Assembly: GCA_003164785.1 (NCBI GenBank)
Contig: PLUE01000050.1
Location: 124,001 to 188,000 of the forward strand
Direction of reading: 5' to 3'
Origin: Gammaproteobacteria bacterium
GTDB taxonomy: Bacteria > Pseudomonadota > Gammaproteobacteria > Steroidobacterales > Steroidobacteraceae
Length of the DNA stretch: 64,000 nt
The notes under the pieces were generated by a model. The model saw nothing but the letters and a program-made list of their open reading frames with translations, ran no database searches and had not been told where the DNA came from. The position numbers were made by a program, and so were the translations under genes. Shown here piece by piece: positions 16,238-24,871 of this stretch. Position 1 is the stretch's first letter; each line of letters starts with the position of its first letter.

Positions 16238-19200
16238 TCGAAAACCACCAACAAATCCTTGGCATCCACCTGCAGTCCGGGTCGCGCCAGGATCTCCTTG
16301 ACGACCCCGTCCCGCTCGGCTCGCACCGTCGTCTCCATCTTCATGGCCTCGAGGGTCAACAGCACGTCGCCGCGAACCAGCTTCTGCCCGACGTGCACCG
16401 GCACGGTGGCGATGGTTCCCGGCATGGGCGCTCCCACGTGCGCGGGATTGCCGTGCTCCACCTTGCGCTGCGCGGGGCGCTTCGCGACCTGGCTGCAATC
16501 CGCGACGCGGATGTGCCGCGGCTCACCATTCAACTCGAAGAACACGGTCCGGGTGCCATCCTCGTTCGGATCGCTGGTGGTGATGAAGCGCACGATCAGC
16601 GTCTTGCCGCGCTCGATGTCGATGTTGATCTCCTGGCCAGCCTGCATGCCGTACCAGAACACGGCGCTCGGCAGGTTGCTCACGTCGCCGTAGGCCGCAC
16701 GATCGGCCGCGTAATCCGCGAATACCTTCGGATACATCAGATAGGACGCGAGTTCGAACTCCGTGATGGCTCGGCCGATCTTCGCCTCGGCGGCCGCGCG
16801 TTCCGCCTCCAGATCCGCGCGGGGCAGCAACTCGCCGGGCCGGACGGTGAGCGGGACCTGTCCGCCCAGCACCTTTTTCTGCAGCTCCGGGGGAAACCCA
16901 CCCAACGGCTGCCCCAAATCGCCATGGAAGAACTGCACCACCGACTCCGGAAAGGCGATTTCGACCGCGGGATCGAGCACGGACTCGCGCGTGAGGCCGC
17001 TGGTCACCATCATGATGGCCATGTCGCCGACCACCTTGGAGGTGGGCGTGACCTTGACGATGTCGCCGAACATCTCGTTGACCTGGGCGTAGCTGTTGGC
17101 CACCTCCGGCCAGCGATGATCGTCGATGCCGAGCGAGCGCGCCTGTTCGCGCAGATTTGTGTACTGACCGCCGGGCATGCCGTGCACATAGACTTCGGAA
17201 GCACCGGCGCGGATGTCGCTCTCGAAGGCCACGTACCCGTGCCGGACCTGTTCCCAGTAGGTCGAGATCGACCGCAGCTTCTCCGGATCCAGCAGCGAAT
17301 CCCGCGGGCCGAAGCGCAGTGCTTCGACGATGGACCCCAAATTCGGCTGCGACGTGAGGCCCGACATGGCATCGATGGCGCCGTCGATTGCGTCCGCACC
17401 CGCCTCGATGGCGGCGAGCACGCTGGCCGCCGCAATGCCGCTCGTGTCGTGCGTATGGAAGTGGATCGGCAACCCCACCTCCTCCTTGAGCGCCCGGACC
17501 AAGGCGCTGGCCGCGTGGGGCTGGCACAGGCCGGCCATGTCCTTGATGCCGAGCACATGGGCGCCCATGGCCTTCAATTCCTTGGCGAGCTTCACGTAGT
17601 ACTTCAGGTCGTACTTGGTCTCGTGGGGGTTCGACAGGTTGCCGGTATAGCAGATGGCGGCTTCGCAGAGACGATCGGTGGCGCGCACCGCCTCGATCGC
17701 CACCTTCATGTTGTCCACCCAGTTGAGGCAGTCGAAGACGCGGAACACGTCGATGCCGCCGGCCGCGGCCTGTGCCACGAAATGCCGCACGACGTTGTCG
17801 GGATAATTGGTGTAGCCCACTGCGTTGGCCGAACGCAGCAGCATTTGCAGCAAGAGATTCGGCATGCGCTCGCGAAACACCGCGAGCCGCGACCAAGGGT
17901 CCTCCTTGAGAAACCGCATGGCCACGTCGAATGTGGCGCCGCCCCAGCACTCGACGGAGAACAGCTGCGGCAGCAGGCCGGCGTAGTGCGGCGCGATCAA
18001 CGCCAGGTCATGCGTCCGGAAGCGCGTGGCCAGCAGCGACTGATGGGCGTCGCGCATGCTGGTGTCGGTGATGAGCACGCGCGTCTGCGCCAGCATCCAG
18101 GCCGCGAACTTGTCGGGGCCGAGCTCGTCGAGCAGCTGCTTGGTGCCGGCGGGCGCCGCTGCCGGCAACGCGACGCGCGGCGGGCGCGGGAACACGGGCG
18201 CCTTCGGCTTCGCCCGCCCCTTGACCTCCGGATTGCCGTTGACGACGACGTCGCCGATGAAGCTCAACAGCCGCGTCGCCCGGTCGCGCTTGCGCGGGAT
18301 GTCGAACAACTCGGGTGTTTGATCGATGAACGTCGTCGTGTAGTCCGCCGACGCGAAGCGCGGATGCATGATGAGCTGGTCGAGGAAGCGCAGATTCGTC
18401 ACCACGCCACGGATGCGGAACTCCCACAACGCACGGTGCATGCGCGCGATGGTCTCTTCCGGGGTCGGCGACCACGCGGTCACCTTCACCAACAAGGAGT
18501 CGTAGAAACGCGTGATGATGGCGCCCGCGTAGGCGGTGCCCGCGTCCAGACGAATGCCGAAGCCCGCCGGGCTGCGGTACGCCGTGATGCGTCCGTAATC
18601 GGGCACGAAATTATTTTCTGGATCCTCGGTCGTGACGCGGCACTGCAGGGCATGTGCCGTGACATGGATGTCCTCCTGCTTCGGCATGCCGCTTTCCGGG
18701 GTGCCGATGCGCGCACCGCCCGCGATCCGCAGCTGCGCCTTGACCAGGTCGATCCCGGTCACGCACTCGGTGACGGTATGCTCGACCTGAATGCGCGGGT
18801 TCACCTCGATGAAATAGAATTTGCCCGTATCGGCATCCTGCAGGAACTCCACCGTGCCGGCCGCCCGATAACTGACCGCGCGGCCGATCTTCAGCGCCGC
18901 TTCGCACAGGTCGCTGCGCTGCTGATCGGTCAAAAAGGCGGCGGGGGCGCGCTCCACCACTTTCTGGTTGCGCCGCTGCACCGAGCAATCGCGCTCGTAC
19001 AGATGCACCAGATTGCCGTGCATGTCGCCCACGATCTGCACTTCCACGTGACGCGCACGCCGGATCAGTTTCTCGAGATAGACCTCGTCCTTGCCGAAGG
19101 CCGCTTTCGCTTCGCGCCGGGCGGCGGCCACCGTTTCGATCAGCTGGCTGTCATCCTCGACCACCCGCATGCCGCGCCCGCCGCCGCCCCAGCTGGCTTT

Positions 19201-19698
19201 GAGCATGACCGGGAAGCCCACGTCGTGCGCCATGCGCAGGACCTCGGCATCGTTCGCCGGCAGCGGCGGCGTCGCCGGCATCACCGGCACGCCCGCGCCG
19301 GCCGCGAGATTGCGCGCTTCCACCTTGTTGCCGAGACGACGCATCGTGTCGGGCAAGGGGCCGACGAAAATGATGTTGGCCGCCGCACACGCCTCGGCGA
19401 ACTCCGGGCTCTCCGACAGGAATCCATAACCTGGATGAATAGCATCGACGCGCGCTTCCGTGGCGATGCGGATGATGTCCGCGATGTCCAGATAGGAGTC
19501 GATGGGCCCCTTGCCGTCACCCACCAAGTAGCTCTCGTCGGCCTTGGTTCGATGCAGCGAAAAGCGATCTTCGCGCGAATGGATGGCGACCGTCCGCAAG
19601 CCCAGCTCGGCCGCGGCACGCATCACACGAATGGCGATCTCGCCGCGATTGGCGATGAGGAGGCCTTTGATGGCGCCCTGCTTGCGAAATGGATTCAT
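16234..19698 (-). CDS. pyc: Pyruvate carboxylase (single-chain)
   Basis: The 1154-residue biotin enzyme makes oxaloacetate from pyruvate, bicarbonate and ATP. The biotin carboxylase domain covers about residues 10-460 (LLIANRGEIAIRVMRAA, the KASWGGGGRGMRVV ATP-grasp loop and EVNPRIQVEHTVTE). The carboxyltransferase domain follows (TDTSMRDAHQSLLATR, SVECWGGATFDVAMRFL) with the HFHTHDTSG metal site, then the tetramerisation region. The biotin carrier domain has K1120 in EAMKMET. Length and order are those of single-chain (alpha4) pyruvate carboxylase. This gives the cell an anaplerotic route alongside the acetate activation encoded at 43.5-45.7 kb. Confidence 0.97.
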   Translation of the reverse strand: MNPFRKQGAIKGLLIANRGEIAIRVMRAAAELGLRTVAIHSREDRFSLHRTKADESYLVGDGKGPIDSYLDIADIIRIATEARVDAIHPGYGFLSESPEFAEACAAANIIFVGPLPDTMRRLGNKVEARNLAAGAGVPVMPATPPLPANDAEVLRMAHDVGFPVMLKASWGGGGRGMRVVEDDSQLIETVAAARREAKAAFGKDEVYLEKLIRRARHVEVQIVGDMHGNLVHLYERDCSVQRRNQKVVERAPAAFLTDQQRSDLCEAALKIGRAVSYRAAGTVEFLQDADTGKFYFIEVNPRIQVEHTVTECVTGIDLVKAQLRIAGGARIGTPESGMPKQEDIHVTAHALQCRVTTEDPENNFVPDYGRITAYRSPAGFGIRLDAGTAYAGAIITRFYDSLLVKVTAWSPTPEETIARMHRALWEFRIRGVVTNLRFLDQLIMHPRFASADYTTTFIDQTPELFDIPRKRDRATRLLSFIGDVVVNGNPEVKGRAKPKAPVFPRPPRVALPAAAPAGTKQLLDELGPDKFAAWMLAQTRVLITDTSMRDAHQSLLATRFRTHDLALIAPHYAGLLPQLFSVECWGGATFDVAMRFLKEDPWSRLAVFRERMPNLLLQMLLRSANAVGYTNYPDNVVRHFVAQAAAGGIDVFRVFDCLNWVDNMKVAIEAVRATDRLCEAAICYTGNLSNPHETKYDLKYYVKLAKELKAMGAHVLGIKDMAGLCQPHAASALVRALKEEVGLPIHFHTHDTSGIAAASVLAAIEAGADAIDGAIDAMSGLTSQPNLGSIVEALRFGPRDSLLDPEKLRSISTYWEQVRHGYVAFESDIRAGASEVYVHGMPGGQYTNLREQARSLGIDDHRWPEVANSYAQVNEMFGDIVKVTPTSKVVGDMAIMMVTSGLTRESVLDPAVEIAFPESVVQFFHGDLGQPLGGFPPELQKKVLGGQVPLTVRPGELLPRADLEAERAAAEAKIGRAITEFELASYLMYPKVFADYAADRAAYGDVSNLPSAVFWYGMQAGQEINIDIERGKTLIVRFITTSDPNEDGTRTVFFELNGEPRHIRVADCSQVAKRPAQRKVEHGNPAHVGAPMPGTIATVPVHVGQKLVRGDVLLTLEAMKMETTVRAERDGVVKEILARPGLQVDAKDLLVVFE

Positions 19699-19753
19699 CT
19701 ACGAATGATGATAGCCTTGCCGCGGGTCACCGACCAGGGGAACGGCAAAACGG

Positions 19754-20674
19754 ATGTACGGGTTAGCAATTCACGGCGGAGCTGGAACGCTCCCGCGCGC
19801 CGACATGAGCGCCGCGCACGAGCACGCCTACCGGGCAGGCTTGGAGCAGGCGTTGGGCGCCGGTTACGCCATTTTGGAGTGCGGCGGGACCAGCCTGGAC
19901 GCCGTGACCGCGGCCGTGGTGCGCCTGGAGGACAATCCGCTGTTCAATGCGGGACACGGCGCCGTGTTCACGCTCGATGGACACAACGAACTCGACGCCT
20001 CGATCATGGAGGGCAGTTCGCTGAAGGCCGGCGCGGTTTGCGGCCTGAGCCACATCAAGAACCCCGTTCAGCTGGCACGTGCCGTCATGGAACAATCCGA
20101 CTACGTGCTGCTGAGCGGGGCCGGAGCCGAAGACTTTGCCCTGACCTGCGGCTTCGAATTCGTCCCGCAAAGCTACTTTTTCACCCCGGCACGCTGGCGG
20201 CAACTCGAGCGGATCCAAAGCGGCGACCCGAACCTGTCGGGACTGACCATCTCGCATATCGGCACGGTGGGCGCCGTGGCCTTGGACGACCAGGGCTGTC
20301 TGGCCGCCGCCACGTCGACCGGCGGGATGACGGGCAAACGGTTTCATCGCATCGGTGACTCGCCCATCATCGGTGCCGGCACCTACGCGGACAACCGCTC
20401 CTGCGCCGTCTCGGCGACCGGTCACGGTGAGATGTTCATTCGCGCCGCCGTTGCCCACGACATCAGCGCGCGCATGCGCTATGGCAACCGTACCCTGGAG
20501 GAAGCCGTCCGCGAAGTCGTGCTCGGGGTACTGCCTGCGATGCATGGCGAAGGCGGCGTCGTCGCCATCGACGCGCACGGCGAGATCGCGATGGAATTCA
20601 ATTCCGAGGGGATGTTCCGCGCCTGCCGCAAGGCCGGCGAAGGCCCGCAGGTCCACATCTATCGTCAGGCCTGA
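19754..20674 (+). CDS. iaaA: Isoaspartyl peptidase/L-asparaginase (N-terminal nucleophile hydrolase)
   Basis: The 306-residue Ntn hydrolase is synthesised as a precursor that cleaves itself before T171 in SHIGTVGAVALD, making T171 the catalytic N-terminal nucleophile. The alpha chain starts YGLAIHGGAGTLPR and has NPLFNAGHGAVFT. The beta chain has ATSTGGMTGKR, GDSPIIGAGTYAD and TGHGE. It degrades beta-aspartyl dipeptides and asparagine. The gene diverges from pyc and overlaps the diguanylate cyclase gene tail-to-tail by 10 bases, leaving no room for a separate terminator. Confidence 0.93.
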   Translation: MYGLAIHGGAGTLPRADMSAAHEHAYRAGLEQALGAGYAILECGGTSLDAVTAAVVRLEDNPLFNAGHGAVFTLDGHNELDASIMEGSSLKAGAVCGLSHIKNPVQLARAVMEQSDYVLLSGAGAEDFALTCGFEFVPQSYFFTPARWRQLERIQSGDPNLSGLTISHIGTVGAVALDDQGCLAAATSTGGMTGKRFHRIGDSPIIGAGTYADNRSCAVSATGHGEMFIRAAVAHDISARMRYGNRTLEEAVREVVLGVLPAMHGEGGVVAIDAHGEIAMEFNSEGMFRACRKAGEGPQVHIYRQA

Positions 20675-21909
20675 GGTTCGGGCACGCGTTGCGCGCGGCG
20701 CTTGTCGAAGGTACCGGTGCGCAGCGTCTGATACTCGGCTTCCATCGACACCACGCAATTGCGGCCCTGCTCCTTCGCGCTGTACAGCGCTTCGTCGGCC
20801 AGCTGAATCAGTCCTTGGTACGTACGCCCGGCCGACGGCTGGACGAATGCCGCGCCCACGCTCACCGTGAGGCGGCTGGCGACCGTTGACGCCTCGTGCG
20901 GAATGTTGAGCTCCGCGATCGAGCGCTGAATGCGCGTGAGCACCTCGGCGACGTACTCCCGGCTGGCTTCGTACAGCACGATCGCAAATTCCTCTCCGCC
21001 ATACCGTGCGACGAAATCCAGCGGACGCCTCGCACACTGGCTCAGGGAGATCGCGACTGCGCGCAGGCACTCGTCGCCCGCTTGATGCCCATAGCGATCG
21101 TTGTAGTCCTTGAAACAATCGATGTCGATCAGCAGCACGGCGACTCGGGCCGCGTCGCGCGCGGCTTGGTGCCAGACCCGCGTGATGTGCTGATCGAACA
21201 TGCGTCGGTTCTGGATGCCCGTCAGGCCGTCGCGTGCGACCAGTTCGCGCAGCAGTCCGGTCTCGAGAAAGCGCGACCGGCTGATCTTTTCATGCATGTA
21301 TCCGACCGAGATACAAATCAGGTTCACGGCGATCAGCGCCGTGGCATCGTAGCCGAAATCCGGGCCCGGCAATCTCAGGATGCTGCCCGCGCCCAGGTAA
21401 ACGAACGTTACGAGCAGATTGGCGGTGAGCGCGCGGTAGAAGATGAGTCCGCCCATGAAATAGATGAAAATGCACGACAACAGCACGCACGGGAAAAGGA
21501 GAGGCAATCCGTTGGGCGACGCGACAAGTTGGGTGCCCGTCACGCTCAAACCCAGCAGGATTGCCGCCGCCAGCGCCAGCGGCGGATAGATCCGATCGCG
21601 ACGCGGCGAAAACGTGACGGCCAGACACAGAGCCAGCACGGGCACCATCAAAAACATGTGCACGATGCTCGGGATGCGGTTGAGCGCATCGCCCAGCAAC
21701 GTCGCCTCCACACCCGAGAACACGAGAACGAGCGTGATAGCCATCGCCAGATTGATGCGCAGATGACGCAGGTTTTCGGACAGATTGCGGTGGCGAAACT
21801 CGGCTTCCAGAGCGGTCGAGAAGGTCAGCCAGGGGAAGCCGGCCTTCAATTGACGGGAGTGCGGCGACTCCGGCAGGTCTTCGAGGGTGTAGCGATTCGA
21901 ATTCGTCAT
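20665..21909 (-). CDS. Membrane-bound diguanylate cyclase (GGDEF domain)
   Basis: The 414-residue protein synthesises cyclic di-GMP. The N-terminal half has about six hydrophobic segments (for example LRINLAMAITLVLVFSGVEA and MFLMVPVLALCLAVTFS), forming a membrane sensor region. The C-terminal GGDEF domain starts near LVARDGLTGIQNRRMFDQH, has the active loop GGEEF at residues 304-308, and keeps the inhibitory RxxD site (RPLD, 295-298) exactly five residues before it. It should therefore be catalytically active and product-inhibited. The ATG at 21909 removes a non-conserved extension. The stimulus is unknown. Confidence 0.92.
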   Translation of the reverse strand: MTNSNRYTLEDLPESPHSRQLKAGFPWLTFSTALEAEFRHRNLSENLRHLRINLAMAITLVLVFSGVEATLLGDALNRIPSIVHMFLMVPVLALCLAVTFSPRRDRIYPPLALAAAILLGLSVTGTQLVASPNGLPLLFPCVLLSCIFIYFMGGLIFYRALTANLLVTFVYLGAGSILRLPGPDFGYDATALIAVNLICISVGYMHEKISRSRFLETGLLRELVARDGLTGIQNRRMFDQHITRVWHQAARDAARVAVLLIDIDCFKDYNDRYGHQAGDECLRAVAISLSQCARRPLDFVARYGGEEFAIVLYEASREYVAEVLTRIQRSIAELNIPHEASTVASRLTVSVGAAFVQPSAGRTYQGLIQLADEALYSAKEQGRNCVVSMEAEYQTLRTGTFDKRRAQRVPEPQA

Positions 21910-22051
21910 TGCAGCACGGTATCGACCATCGCCGGCGCCCACCGCGACCTGCAGCACACGTTGCCGCCATAAAATGTGCGCTGCTCTCAAAAAGTTATGT
22001 CAAACGGCATAAACACCGTAGATTGCTGCGTCGCGGCAGCTGGTCGACGTC

Positions 22052-23638
22052 TCAATCAGCGGCGTATGCCGCCAGATAGGCGTCCAAATCCACCTTGTCG
22101 CTCGCTTCGATCCGCTCCTGCGCTTCGTGGGACTCCTGCGCCGCGGAGGCGAATTCCGCCAAGCGGCGTTCGTTCGGCGGATACAGCCCCAGGAAGTAAT
22201 CCTTGTGCAGTTTCGACATCCGTTGCGACAGCTGGAAGAACGATTCGCCGGTGTTGCGCATTTCGGTGAGCAAGCGCGCCGACGGCGTGCGCTCCACGTC
22301 GTCGAGCTTGGACCGCTGTTGGTCGAGGGCGGCCGCATAGGGCTTGCCCGGCTCGCCTTGATCCAGCATTTCGCAGATCCCCTGCATCGCGTCGAGCAGT
22401 TCGCGCGCCCAGTCCACCATCGGGTAACTCCGCCCTTCGCGATTCAGCGTGAGGCCGGGTTCGCGTCCGCGCCGCGCCACTTTCAAATGGTTCGCATCCA
22501 AGGCTTCCTGCTCATTGCGACCGATCGGCTCGCTCTCGCGCAGCAAGCACAGGCCGAGGAATGCCTCGAGAAATCGCAGCTTGTTCTGATTGACGCCCAC
22601 CGGATCGAAGGCGCTGACATCGAGCGCCCGCACTTCGACGTACTCGACGCCCGCACGCTGCAGCGCCTTGCTGGGCCGCTCACCGGAGCGCGCAACCCGC
22701 TTCGGCCGGATATAGCTGTAGTACTCGTTCTCGATCTGCAGGATGTTGGCATTGAGCTGGCGATACTCGCCGTCGACCTTCACACCGATCTTTTCGTACG
22801 GCGGATACGGCGTGCTGATGGCGCGCGACAGGTCGCGCACGTACTCATCCAGGCTGTTGACCGAGACGCTGACGGTGGCCTGGTTCTTGTTGCGATAGCC
22901 CACGTCGCTCATGCGCAGCGACGTGCCGAACGGTTCGTACAGAGTATCCTGATCCAAGGACGGCAGCTCGCTGTCGCGGCCCGCGAAGAAGCTCTTCGAC
23001 ACGGCCGGCGACGTGCCGAACAGGTACAGGATCAGCCAACCATGGCGCCGGTAGTTCCTGAGCACCGAGAAGTACTGCGCGGACGTGAAGTCCTGGAGAG
23101 GCAGGGTCGATTCGTTCACGTGTCCCAGCACGTTCCACAAGGCGGGGGAGAACGAGTAATTGAAGTGCACCCCGGAGATGGCTTGCATGATGCGTCCATA
23201 ACGCACCCCCAGGCCGTGCCGATAGATCGTCTTCATGCGGCCGATGTTGGACTTGCCGAACTGGGCGAGCGGAATGCTCGCATCGTTCGCGATCGACGCC
23301 GGCATGCTGGTCGACCACAACAACTCGTCGCCCAGATGCTGGTAGACGAACTGATGGATGTCGCACAGATATTGCAGCAATTCCCAGGTCTCGCCGAACG
23401 GCGGGGTCACCAGTTCGATCAGGGACTCGGAAAAGTCCGTGGTGATGTGCTCGTTGGTCAGAGGTGCCCCGAGAGCGCGGGGATGCGGCGTCTGGACGAT
23501 TTCGCCGTCCGGTGTGACCCGCAGCGACTCGCGCTCCACCCCTTTGCGGCCGCCGCGCAACACGCCGCGCTCGCCGGAGTTGATGAGCCCCGCGAGCCGA
23601 CGCTCAAATTTCCTGTCGATGACGTTACGCAACACCAA
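22052..23638 (-). CDS. gshA: Glutamate-cysteine ligase (class I, gammaproteobacterial type)
   Basis: This enzyme performs the first step of glutathione synthesis, joining glutamate and cysteine with ATP. The 528-residue protein has GGRKGVERESLRVTPDG near the N-terminus (metal/ATP-binding glutamates), HITTDFSESLIELVTPP, the VHFNYSFSP signature and VEVRALDVSAFDPVGVN. Length matches E. coli-type GshA. No gshB is seen in the window. Glutathione would feed the glyoxalase system at 5.3 kb. The gene follows the RidA-like lipoprotein gene by about 80 bp on the same strand. Confidence 0.95.
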   Translation of the reverse strand: MVLRNVIDRKFERRLAGLINSGERGVLRGGRKGVERESLRVTPDGEIVQTPHPRALGAPLTNEHITTDFSESLIELVTPPFGETWELLQYLCDIHQFVYQHLGDELLWSTSMPASIANDASIPLAQFGKSNIGRMKTIYRHGLGVRYGRIMQAISGVHFNYSFSPALWNVLGHVNESTLPLQDFTSAQYFSVLRNYRRHGWLILYLFGTSPAVSKSFFAGRDSELPSLDQDTLYEPFGTSLRMSDVGYRNKNQATVSVSVNSLDEYVRDLSRAISTPYPPYEKIGVKVDGEYRQLNANILQIENEYYSYIRPKRVARSGERPSKALQRAGVEYVEVRALDVSAFDPVGVNQNKLRFLEAFLGLCLLRESEPIGRNEQEALDANHLKVARRGREPGLTLNREGRSYPMVDWARELLDAMQGICEMLDQGEPGKPYAAALDQQRSKLDDVERTPSARLLTEMRNTGESFFQLSQRMSKLHKDYFLGLYPPNERRLAEFASAAQESHEAQERIEASDKVDLDAYLAAYAAD

Positions 23639-23719
23639 ATTCCTGAAAGACGCGAATCAGCGCCAGTCGGTTAGGATACTTGAAGTCGCCGCTGTTTTTC
23701 TGGGCACGCGCAGCCGTCC

Positions 23720-24184
23720 CTACGGCAGTTCGGCGACAACCTCGATTTCCACCAGGAACCCCGGGTCCACCAGGCGCTGTACCTGCACCCAAGTCGTGGT
23801 TGGCAGCAGGTCCCTGTTGTAATACTCGAACCGCAGATCGGAGGCCTTGAGCAGGGCATCCATATTCGTGGTGTAGATCGTTTCCTTCACGACCTCCTCG
23901 AAGTCGGCGCCGTGCGCGGCGAGCGTGCGCTGAATGTTGGAATACGCGGCGCGCATTTGGCCCGCCATGTCCCCTGGTGCAACCAGACGGCCGGTCTCGT
24001 CGGCCGCGACCGATCCGGAGATGTACAGCGTTTTGTCGATCATCACCGCCTGCGAGTACCCGAAATCCTTCTCGTAGGGATTGAGGTGGAACACCCGCTT
24101 CACGCGCGGCGGCGGCGCGTCGGGCTCGGGCTCCTTTTCATGCGAGCACGCGACGAGACCCATCATCGCCAGGACACCCAGCAT
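23720..24184 (-). CDS. RidA-family lipoprotein without the catalytic arginine
   Basis: The protein of about 154 residues starts MLGVLAMMGLVACSHEKEPE, with a clear lipobox (GLVAC), so it should be a lipid-anchored envelope protein. The remainder is a YjgF/YER057c/UK114 (Rid) domain: SQAVMIDKTLYISGSVA, QMRAAYSNIQRTLAAHGADF and VEIEVVAEL. The arginine that RidA uses for imine hydrolysis (in P-A-R-S) is replaced: the segment here reads LLPTTTWVQVQRL. A canonical 2-aminoacrylate deaminase role is therefore unlikely. The start at 24184 was chosen for the lipoprotein signal. It follows an SRPBCC gene by 49 bp. Confidence 0.8.
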   Translation of the reverse strand: MLGVLAMMGLVACSHEKEPEPDAPPPRVKRVFHLNPYEKDFGYSQAVMIDKTLYISGSVAADETGRLVAPGDMAGQMRAAYSNIQRTLAAHGADFEEVVKETIYTTNMDALLKASDLRFEYYNRDLLPTTTWVQVQRLVDPGFLVEIEVVAELP

Positions 24185-24233
24185 CAATGTCCCCCGCCGG
24201 ATCCCGGTTGCGGGCGCCCCCCCGCTTCCGGGG

Positions 24234-24803
24234 CTACGGACGCTGCGCAGTTTCGGCGCGGGCACGCAATGCACGCAGCATTTTCGGTAGATCGCGCTTG
24301 AGCGCGACACGTACCATCCAATGAGGCACCCAGAAGCCGGGCGCAAGATCCACCGCATACTCGGCCACCGTGGAATCGCCTTCGGAATGCAGGATCCAGG
24401 ACACTTTCAACGTCTTCAGGTCACCGCTGGTGCGCTCCATCAGCACGCTCGTGGGCTCGTTGTACGTCGCGAGAAGATCGTAGGTCAGTTTCGGCACGTA
24501 CCAAGAATAGTTCAAGATGTGTCTGATGCGCTGCCACGACGCGTCCGGAGCCGTTTCGAGCACATCGCACGCCACCAATCCCGGAACCAAGTTCAGCGCC
24601 TCCGTACAGCTCGTGATGAGCTTCCAGACCAGATCCCGTCCCGCATGGATCCGCACGGTCGCCCGCGCCTTGCCGCTCTGCTCGGCGGCATCGAGCGTGA
24701 CCCCCACCTCGATGTCTCCGTGCTGCTCCGACTCCTTGGCAAGATCCGCCCGGGCGGAAACGGCGAACAACAGGCATGACGCAAGCAACATGGATAGACG
24801 CAT
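24234..24803 (-). CDS. Exported START/SRPBCC-fold protein
   Basis: The 189-residue protein has a signal peptide (MRLSMLLASCLLFAVSARA). The rest is an SRPBCC-like helix-grip domain: ARATVRIHAGRDLVWKLITS, CDVLETAPDASWQRIRHILN, TYNEPTSVLMERTSGDLKTL and WVPHWMVRVALKRDLPKML. Such domains bind hydrophobic ligands. Periplasmic members are poorly characterised. It is the first gene of a short minus-strand run with the RidA-like lipoprotein and gshA. Confidence 0.8.
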   Translation of the reverse strand: MRLSMLLASCLLFAVSARADLAKESEQHGDIEVGVTLDAAEQSGKARATVRIHAGRDLVWKLITSCTEALNLVPGLVACDVLETAPDASWQRIRHILNYSWYVPKLTYDLLATYNEPTSVLMERTSGDLKTLKVSWILHSEGDSTVAEYAVDLAPGFWVPHWMVRVALKRDLPKMLRALRARAETAQRP

Positions 24804-24871
24804 GACATGATAAGACCCCGATCCGTCTCGGCTGTTCAGTTCGCTTTACTCCGCTGGACGGACTTCGCAGG

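Noticed and set aside
16393-20358. 1321-codon open frame on the plus strand opposite pyruvate carboxylase
   Set aside because: It is a GC-rich antisense shadow: Arg/His/Gly-rich composition, no domain, and it runs through the divergent start region into iaaA. Pyruvate carboxylase on the other strand is unambiguous.
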